DNA from: Thermosynechococcus sp. HN-54
Lineage (GTDB): Bacteria > Cyanobacteriota > Cyanobacteriia > Thermosynechococcales > Thermosynechococcaceae
Length of the DNA: 64,000 bases
Direction of reading: 5' to 3'
Assembly: GCF_023650955.1 (NCBI RefSeq)
Contig: NZ_CP098039.1
Location: 2,108,001 to 2,172,000, forward strand
The translations under genes were made by a program, and so were the position numbers. The notes beneath the pieces were generated by a model. That model made no database searches and had not been told where the DNA came from. It saw nothing but the letters and a program-made list of their open reading frames with translations. This document shows, piece after piece, positions 58,411 to 64,000 of this stretch (position 1 is its first letter; the number at the start of each line of letters is the position of its first letter).

Positions 58411-59555
58411 TTGTCCTGCTCCTGAGCCTGTTGAGCCTGACGGGGACGGCTTCTTACCTCATTGCAGGGGGGTTGACGCTCCAGTTTTTTGGTCAGAAAA
58501 TCCCTCCATACCTCGATCCTGCACCGGCAGTGTCGTTACTGGTTCCTGTGTGTGGCCTCGATGCTGGCGCATGGGAAAATTGGTCATCGCTGTGTGAGCA
58601 GGACTACGGAACCTATGAAGTTCTCTTTGGGGTTCAGAGTCTTGAGGATCCAGCCTTACCACTACTGAAAAAACTTTGCCAAACTTATCCCGATCGCGCC
58701 CGCTGGTACCTTTGCGATGAGATTCGCGGCATTAACCGCAAGATGAGTAACCTCTCGCAACTCTTTCCCCATGCCCGCTACGACGTGATTGTGTTAGCCG
58801 ATAGCGATGTGCGCGTCACTCGTACCTATCTCAGGAGCATTACCGCTCCCTTGGCGGATGCAACCATTGGCGTGGTTACCTGCGGCTACATTGACCACCA
58901 TCCCAAACGCTTAGGGGCTGCTTTCCTAGCCATGGGGCGCTGTATTGACTTTATCCCCAGTGTGCTCATTGCTCGCTTTCTCGATGGCGGATTGCGGTTT
59001 GCCATTGGCCCAACGGTGGTGCTACGGCGGCGGGTGCTTGAAGACATTGGCGGCTTTGAGATTGCCCTCAACCGCATTGGGGATGACTACCGACTCGGCT
59101 ATACCGCTTGGCAGGCAGGTTATCGAGTGGAATTGTCTAGGTACATCCTTGACAATGATTGTAGTGATGAATCTTTCCTAAAGGCCGTGCAACGGGAACT
59201 GCGCTGGTCACGCACGATTCGCTCCAATCGCGGCAATCAGTATTTTGGCATGGTGTTTATCTTTGGCACTGTCTATAGTGCCCTGCTGTGGGGACTATTT
59301 CCAACCCCATGGACCCTCAGCGTCTTTCTCGCGGTTCAGGGCATTCGCTGGTTGCAGGCGATCATTAGCATGGTTTTGATGGGTACCCCTCGGCTGCTGT
59401 TGTGGCTCTGGCTATTGCCCCTGCGGGATGTGATGAGCTTCCTGATTTGGCTAGGGGGCTGCTTTGGCAATCGCATCTACTGGCGCGGTCGCTGGTTGCA
59501 GGTGTATCGCCACGGTCAATTGCAAGAAATTGTTAAGAATTCTCAAGACCCGTAA
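58407..59555 (+). CDS. Glycosyltransferase, ceramide glucosyltransferase-like (GT21)
   Basis: The 382-residue protein has an N-terminal membrane helix, [20 protein letters not shown], the D1/D2 acidic motifs ending LADSDVRV, D3 in [14 protein letters not shown], and the (Q/R)xxRW-type motif [14 protein letters not shown], followed by two or three membrane segments. This is the GT21/HpnI-like pattern, so a lipid acceptor (hopanoid or glycolipid) is likely. Its ATG overlaps the thiG stop by 4 bases, though the functions are unrelated. Confidence 0.82.
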   Translation: MIVLLLSLLSLTGTASYLIAGGLTLQFFGQKIPPYLDPAPAVSLLVPVCGLDAGAWENWSSLCEQDYGTYEVLFGVQSLEDPALPLLKKLCQTYPDRARWYLCDEIRGINRKMSNLSQLFPHARYDVIVLADSDVRVTRTYLRSITAPLADATIGVVTCGYIDHHPKRLGAAFLAMGRCIDFIPSVLIARFLDGGLRFAIGPTVVLRRRVLEDIGGFEIALNRIGDDYRLGYTAWQAGYRVELSRYILDNDCSDESFLKAVQRELRWSRTIRSNRGNQYFGMVFIFGTVYSALLWGLFPTPWTLSVFLAVQGIRWLQAIISMVLMGTPRLLLWLWLLPLRDVMSFLIWLGGCFGNRIYWRGRWLQVYRHGQLQEIVKNSQDP

Positions 59556-59607
59556 AGTTCGCTTGTTAGAATAGCTGCACTGTAACGCTGAATTGAGGTT
59601 TGTTTCG

Positions 59608-59778
59608 ATGCGCTATACCACCGATGAGGGCGGTCGTCTCAACAACTTTGCTATTGAACCCAAGGTCTATCAAGCGCAGCCTTGGACGCCGCAGCAAAAA
59701 GTACGGGCAGCCCTATTGGTTCTGGGGGGCTTGCTCTTAGTGGCAGGCTTGGTGGCGATCGCCGTCGGAGTGAGCTAA
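59608..59778 (+). CDS. psb34: Photosystem II assembly protein Psb34
   Basis: The 56-residue protein (MRYTTDEGGRLNNFAIEPKV ... then one membrane helix LLVLGGLLLVAGLVAIAVGV) matches Psb34 of Thermosynechococcus, which binds photosystem II assembly intermediates and light-harvesting-like proteins. The N-terminal stretch is on the cytoplasmic side. GAGG lies before the ATG at 59608; an earlier in-frame start at 59593 is less likely. Confidence 0.9.
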   Translation: MRYTTDEGGRLNNFAIEPKVYQAQPWTPQQKVRAALLVLGGLLLVAGLVAIAVGVS

Positions 59779-59779
59779 T

Positions 59780-60397
59780 CTGCTTTGTCTTGGTTTTGAT
59801 ACGAGCGATGCCACACTGGTGGCCGGTCTCTATGATTTAGGGTCAGATCAACTGCTGGCGGTGAAAACATGGTCCTTGGGTCGAGAACTGGCCAGCCAAC
59901 TTCACCCCTGCCTTGGGGAACTCATGGGTCGCTTCACTTGGGGTGAACTAGGGACGATCGCCATTGGCTGTGGGCCGGGCAGCTTTACAGGAACGCGCTT
60001 GGGGGTAGTGACTGCCCGCATCCTAGCCCAACAACTGGAAGTTCCCCTTTTGGGTCTGTCTAGCCTTGGCACAATGGCGTGGCACTATCGTGATGAACTC
60101 CTAGAACAGGATGGGATGGTGTCGCGTCGTGCCCAGCAGGGGCATCAGTACCTTGGCATTTACCGTTATCAGGGGGGGAGTCTCAACTCTCTTTGGGGCG
60201 ATCGCCTGCTGGCAGACCACGAAGCAGAAACGCTTTTAGCCACTTGGCCTCACCCCTCCAAACGCCTGAGTCCCCCCAACCCCACTGACTATGGCCGCGC
60301 TCTCCTGACATGGGCAGCCCAACAGTGGCACGATACACTAAGGGCAGGGGAAAAGCTCCCCCATTGGTCAAGCGTGGTGCCCCTCTATGGCAAATAA
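59780..60397 (+). CDS. tsaB: tRNA threonylcarbamoyladenosine protein TsaB
   Basis: The TsaB fold begins LLCLGFDTSDATLVAGLYD, and GCGPGSFTGTRLGVVTARILA is the family hallmark. TsaB partners with TsaD and TsaE in making t6A37 of tRNA. The homologous N-terminus has no in-frame ATG, GTG or TTG; the only plausible start is CTG at 59780, one base after the psb34 stop, with an in-frame TGA at 59771. A GTG at 59819 would delete the conserved first strand. Length from CTG is 205 residues, slightly short. Confidence 0.85.
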   Translation: MLCLGFDTSDATLVAGLYDLGSDQLLAVKTWSLGRELASQLHPCLGELMGRFTWGELGTIAIGCGPGSFTGTRLGVVTARILAQQLEVPLLGLSSLGTMAWHYRDELLEQDGMVSRRAQQGHQYLGIYRYQGGSLNSLWGDRLLADHEAETLLATWPHPSKRLSPPNPTDYGRALLTWAAQQWHDTLRAGEKLPHWSSVVPLYGK

Positions 60398-61841
60398 CTG
60401 GGAACTCGGTCGCTTTCTCGATACACTGCGCTTTTTTCAAACCCTCCCCTTTGTGGGAACGCTGGAGCCACTCCGCCCTGTGCTGTCACCCCTTCTACCG
60501 GATCTCTTTAAGCCGCCTGCCTATCGGGGCAGTGGTCTGGTTGTGGTGATGGGGGCAACGGGTCGAACTGGTCAAGCAGTGGTGAAAACCCTCTTGGGTC
60601 AAGGTTATGCGGTGCGGGCAGGGGTGCGCGATCGCGCCAAAGCGGAACGGGTGCTGCCCCCAAATCCCTTTTTGGAAATCGTAGTTGCTGACGTGACTCA
60701 GCCTCTGCCGGAGGATCTCTTGCAGGGCAGTCGGGCGGTGATTAACTGTGTCGGCGCAAAGGTACAGCCCAACCCCAACGCGCCACCCCCCGGCCTTGAA
60801 ATTGTTGGTGACAGCCCAGAGGCGGTTGAATTTGAGGGGATGCGGCATCTGTTGGAACGTGCCCAACCCTATTTTCAAAGTCAACCCAACACCTATCCCC
60901 TCTTTGACTATCGCTATCCCACGCCCCCGCTGAAGGAAGTTTGGGGTGCCCTCGATGATGTGGTGATGGGCGGTGTCAGTGCTAGCCAGTTCTATCTCAA
61001 GGAACACAGTGCCCTCTTCACAGGGCTGGTTTCTACGGAAAATTCTGGGGGGTTTGTCTCGATTCGCACCCGCAACCTCACCCCATCCCTGAATCTCCAA
61101 GGTTATACCGGTATTCAACTGCGGGTTCGCGGCGATGGCCAGCGCTATAAATTTTTCCTGCGCAGTGACCCCGCTTGGGATGGCGTCGGCTATGCCATGT
61201 CCTTTGATACAGTGGCCGATCAGTGGATCACGGTCCAGTTGCCCTTTAGCCATTTTATTCCGGTGTTTCGGGCACGCACCGCCACCAATGCGCCGCCCCT
61301 GAATGTGGGGCAAATTTACTCGCTGCAACTGATGCTCAGCAAATTTGAGTATGATGGCGCCCTCAACCCCCACTTCCGCCCTGGCACCCTCAGCTTGGAG
61401 ATTGAGTCGATCCAAGCCTATGGGGGCTTGCCCTTGCCCCGCGTGATTCAGATGAGTTCTGCGGGGGTGACCCGTCCGCAACAACCCGATCTTGACCTGA
61501 AGGGGCAGCCCTTGGCGGTTCAATACAACAACCAACTGGGGGGCATCCTGACATGGAAGCTGGCAGCAGAAAATATGCTGCGCCAAAGTGGCCTTCCCTA
61601 TACGATCGTTCGCCCCTGTGGTCTGACGGATCAGCCCGGTGGCAAAGAACTGCGCCTTGATCAGGGCGATCGCCTGACGGGTTCTCTGAGTCGTGAAGAT
61701 TTGGCCGCGTTTCTGGCCAGCTTGCTGAATTTGCCCGTGGCCTGCCATCGCACGGTGGAAGTGGTGGCCACAGACCAAGCCGCAGAAGCCTATCCCAATT
61801 GGGCGGCACGCCTTGCGCAAATCCCTAGCGATCGCCCCTAG
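60387..61841 (+). CDS. SDR/NAD(P)-binding protein with inserted CIA30 domain
   Basis: The 484-residue protein begins with a short N-terminal stretch, then a Rossmann start VVVMGATGRTGQAVVKTLL (about 53-71) and NCVGAKVQP. A CIA30-type beta-sandwich follows at about 185-350 (VWGALDDVVMGGVSASQF ... GFVSIRTRNLTPSLNLQGYTGIQLRVRGDGQRYKFFLR), and then the second half of the SDR (MSSAGVTRPQ...LAAENMLRQSGLPYTIVRPCGL). In plants and cyanobacteria such atypical SDR proteins have been linked to pigment or photosynthetic complex assembly. It overlaps tsaB by 11 bases. Confidence 0.85.
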   Translation: MANNWELGRFLDTLRFFQTLPFVGTLEPLRPVLSPLLPDLFKPPAYRGSGLVVVMGATGRTGQAVVKTLLGQGYAVRAGVRDRAKAERVLPPNPFLEIVVADVTQPLPEDLLQGSRAVINCVGAKVQPNPNAPPPGLEIVGDSPEAVEFEGMRHLLERAQPYFQSQPNTYPLFDYRYPTPPLKEVWGALDDVVMGGVSASQFYLKEHSALFTGLVSTENSGGFVSIRTRNLTPSLNLQGYTGIQLRVRGDGQRYKFFLRSDPAWDGVGYAMSFDTVADQWITVQLPFSHFIPVFRARTATNAPPLNVGQIYSLQLMLSKFEYDGALNPHFRPGTLSLEIESIQAYGGLPLPRVIQMSSAGVTRPQQPDLDLKGQPLAVQYNNQLGGILTWKLAAENMLRQSGLPYTIVRPCGLTDQPGGKELRLDQGDRLTGSLSREDLAAFLASLLNLPVACHRTVEVVATDQAAEAYPNWAARLAQIPSDRP

Positions 61842-61854
61842 GAGACAGTGTCAA

Positions 61855-63111
61855 ATGGTGCGGTTTCTCCATGTTGCCGATGTCCACCTTGGCTGCAACA
61901 AATATCGCCAAGAGAATGCCAACCGTACATTTGACTTTTTCACCGCCTTTGACAGTGCCCTACAAACCTATGCCATCGAAGCCCAGGTGGATTTTGTCCT
62001 GATTGCCGGTGATCTCTTTGAGGAGCGGCTGATTACCCCCGGCATTCTCAATCAAGCGGAGTATGTCCTCGACAAGGTGCGCTCAGCAGGAATTCCCGTG
62101 CTGGCGATCGAGGGCAACCACGACAACCGCCCCTACGGTGTCAAGTCCAACTGGCTCCGCTATCTCTGTGAAAAAGACTATCTCTATCTTTTGGAACCCG
62201 ATGAAACGGGTACTCTCCATCCTTGGGATTCAGAAACGGCTCAGGGGGGGTATATTGATCTTCCCTGCGGTGTGCGGGTGATTGGCTCCCAGTGGTATGG
62301 TGCCAGTGCCCCCCGTGCAATTGAGCGCCTTGCTGAGCAAATTCAGGCCTTGCCGCCTACTGCTGGTGCCACCCTCCTCCTCTTTCACCACGGCCTTGAG
62401 GGTCAAATTGCCCGCTATCAAGGAGCCTTGCGCTACACTGACCTATTGCCGCTGCGCCGAGCCGGTGTTGATTACTTGGCCTTGGGGCATATTCATCGCT
62501 ACTACACGGCGGAAAATTGGATTTTTAATCCCGGTTCCGTTGAAGCCAACTCCATCGAAGAAAATCAACAGCAAAATCGGCGCGGTGTTCTCCTAGTTAC
62601 CCTCAGCAATGGCCAGCCCCAAGCGGAACTAAAGCAGGACTATTGGCAACGCCCGATTTGTCGTTACACGCTCAAGCTCTCCCCCAGCGATACCGTGACC
62701 CAAGTCGAGAGCCAACTGCGGCAGCTGGTGCAACAGCATCGAGCAGAGATGGCAGAGGCCATTGTTGAGATTCGCCTCCAAGGAGAAGTTGGATTTGAGC
62801 GCCGTGAGTTATCTGTGCGATCGCTCCAAGGGGAACTGCAAGAGCTGTCTGGGGCTTTTATTTTTCGCTTGGGGTTTGCAGCAACCCCCGTTGCCTATCA
62901 AACCTACCGGGATACCACCGCTGAGCCACCGCCTCGTGCCCAAATCGAAGAACAGGTGTTTACGGATCTGCTCGCCAGTGTTGCTGCGTATCGCGATCGC
63001 GCCGCACCCTTGGCAAAGGTTTTGATGCAAATGAAAGCGGATCTCCTCCAGCCCCATGCGAATATTCCTGCCCTCTATGAATGGCTGGCCAACTTATCCC
63101 TAGAGAGTTAA
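61855..63111 (+). CDS. SbcD/Mre11-like DNA nuclease subunit
   Basis: The 418-residue protein has the calcineurin-like metallophosphatase motifs of Mre11/SbcD: HVADVHLGCNKYRQENANR, FVLIAGDLFEE, IEGNHDNRPYG, LLFHHGLEG and LALGHIHRYYTAENWIFNPGSVEANS. It probably acts with an SbcC/Rad50 ATPase in double-strand break and hairpin processing; no partner is in the window. The ATG at 61855 has AGGAG 10 bases upstream. Confidence 0.9.
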   Translation: MVRFLHVADVHLGCNKYRQENANRTFDFFTAFDSALQTYAIEAQVDFVLIAGDLFEERLITPGILNQAEYVLDKVRSAGIPVLAIEGNHDNRPYGVKSNWLRYLCEKDYLYLLEPDETGTLHPWDSETAQGGYIDLPCGVRVIGSQWYGASAPRAIERLAEQIQALPPTAGATLLLFHHGLEGQIARYQGALRYTDLLPLRRAGVDYLALGHIHRYYTAENWIFNPGSVEANSIEENQQQNRRGVLLVTLSNGQPQAELKQDYWQRPICRYTLKLSPSDTVTQVESQLRQLVQQHRAEMAEAIVEIRLQGEVGFERRELSVRSLQGELQELSGAFIFRLGFAATPVAYQTYRDTTAEPPPRAQIEEQVFTDLLASVAAYRDRAAPLAKVLMQMKADLLQPHANIPALYEWLANLSLES

Positions 63112-63851
63112 GGTTGAGGGGGTAAGGGGACGAGGGGTTGATTCGCTAAATTCGCCAATTGCACCGCGGGAGACTGTAACAGGGCTTGCCATTTTTGCTG
63201 CACTTGGGTATCTTCCGGCTGCGCCAGCCGTTGTTTGGCCAGTTGATTGAGCGCATCGTACCAGTAGCCCGCCATGGCAAAGGCAGCAGCCGCATCCCTT
63301 GCTTGGACAATTCGCTGCTGTTGGCTTGGCGATAAAGGCATCAGTCGAAACCAGCTGGCGGTTTTGATGGCTGTGGTGCCATTGGTGCAGGTGAGGGTCA
63401 GCTCCCACTGGTAGTCCACACCCTTTTTGAGCGAGACATTCTCCACAGGCCAGCCAACGATGCCCGCTTCGGTCGGGGCAGGACGCTCTTGGCGATAGAC
63501 TTCTGTGCCTTGGGAATCCCGCAGCGTCAAGGTTAAGGCTGCGCCCCTGTTGGCAGGAATAAAGCTATAGAGGGTGGGGGTGGGAGTGCTGCTGAGACCA
63601 TTGTTATCCTTGGGCACAAGGGCAACCACGGTTTGCTTTGGCTCAGTCAGACAGCTCTCGGTGCCACCGGTACTCTCGCGCAATAGCATGGGGCGAGCAA
63701 TCCGCGTTGCCGCTCCTTCACGGTTACCGGGGCGGCCAATGTTGGCAGGTGGACGATAACTCGCCCAAGAGGCATGGGCGATCGCCCCCATCATCACCAC
63801 TGCCAAACTCAGGGGAACAGCAATGGAACGAATCCCCAACGGAATAACCAT
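63108..63851 (-). CDS. DUF928 exported protein
   Basis: The 247-residue product has a hydrophobic N-terminus (VPLSLAVVMMGAIAHASW), then PPANIGRPGNREGAATR, the Cys-containing CLTEPKQTVVALVPKDNNGLSSTPTPTLYSFIP, and W-rich and helical parts typical of cyanobacterial DUF928. DUF928 is often next to CHAT- or TPR-containing exported proteins. It overlaps the sbcD-like gene end by 4 bases. Confidence 0.85.
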   Translation of the reverse strand: MVIPLGIRSIAVPLSLAVVMMGAIAHASWASYRPPANIGRPGNREGAATRIARPMLLRESTGGTESCLTEPKQTVVALVPKDNNGLSSTPTPTLYSFIPANRGAALTLTLRDSQGTEVYRQERPAPTEAGIVGWPVENVSLKKGVDYQWELTLTCTNGTTAIKTASWFRLMPLSPSQQQRIVQARDAAAAFAMAGYWYDALNQLAKQRLAQPEDTQVQQKWQALLQSPAVQLANLANQPLVPLPPQP

Positions 63852-63921
63852 ATCACTTCATCCTCAAAAGTTGTGCCATCAATGCATTAGGACGCCACTC
63901 AACAGGGGATGCGGGTGCTGT

Positions 63922-64000
63922 CTAAAAGCCAAAGAGGCCGCGGATGACACTGACACCTGTATTGACCGTATTCAGAATCGAATTGATGTTCTCAATGCGA
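63922..64000 (-). CDS. Partial coding sequence at the right edge (C-terminus only)
   Basis: A leftward open frame enters from the window edge and stops with TAG at 63922-63924. The visible residues are RIENINSILNTVNTGVSVIRGLFGF, an amphipathic helix-like end. It lies 70 bases upstream of the DUF928 gene. The family cannot be told from 25 residues. Confidence 0.45.
   Translation of the reverse strand, partial: RIENINSILNTVNTGVSVIRGLFGF

Noticed and set aside
60495-61820. A 441-codon leftward open frame opposite the SDR-CIA30 gene
   Set aside because: It is fully antisense to a gene with clear domains, has no recognisable motif, and contains unusual residue stretches typical of shadow frames in GC-rich coding DNA.

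Overview
The window comes from a thermophilic unicellular cyanobacterium, most probably Thermosynechococcus. This rests on frequent HIP1 octamers (GCGATCGC), a BLUF protein that matches what I remember of T. elongatus TePixD, a Psb34-type photosystem II protein, ferredoxin-thioredoxin reductase, a Ycf46-type ATPase and a cyanobacterial S10/spc/alpha ribosomal cluster. No database search was possible, so identities rest on motifs and remembered family features.

Layout. 1-2868: a possible terminal CRISPR repeat and leader, then cas2, a fused cas4-cas1 and a Uma2-type nuclease gene, all leftward. 2910-11186: housekeeping and envelope genes (RDD membrane protein, adenosine-deaminase-like enzyme, leuD, GT2 glycosyltransferase, a SPOR-like membrane protein, and a small membrane-protein operon ending in a beta-helix protein). 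11402-12490: IS copy 1, lying in the pilB promoter region. 12546-17767: pilB-pilT-pilC, a J-domain protein and a DUF3143 protein. 17775-20218: a small conserved protein, a cysteine desulfurase, a CAU tRNA and ftrC. 20215-20672: a frameshifted spore-coat-U-type gene. 20721-22600: aguB-aguA, which convert agmatine to putrescine. 22610-37706: a leftward cluster of ribosomal protein genes with secY, adk, infA, rpoA and truA, preceded by a long leader. 38072-39665: tgt and a DUF2752 gene. 39669-41738: an AT-rich methyltransferase gene split by IS copy 2. 41825-49342: pixD (BLUF), DUF177, Ycf46-type ATPase, SH3 protein, murD, AI-2E-type transporter, DUF1838 and small envelope proteins.

49360-55311 is the most unusual stretch: the wreck of a probable anti-phage locus. 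It contains a DUF3780-like fragment, a DUF1156-type DNA methylase that has lost its 5' end and carries IS copy 3, and a phospholipase-D/SNF2 helicase. The helicase is joined to the methylase by a deletion and is frameshifted by a perfect 25-bp tandem duplication. Removing the IS with one target duplication and one copy of the 25-mer restores long reading frames; the two terminal truncations are not reversible.

55308-64000 returns to housekeeping genes: asd, ribH, thiG, a GT21-like glycosyltransferase, psb34, tsaB (no canonical start codon), an SDR protein with an inserted CIA30 domain, an SbcD/Mre11-like nuclease and a DUF928 protein.

Three near-identical 1089-bp IS4-type elements, each with intact 9-bp target duplications, show recent transposition. 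Together with the short tandem duplications, they suggest that accessory functions (pilus regulation, surface protein, methyltransferase, defence) are being lost or switched while core genes stay intact.
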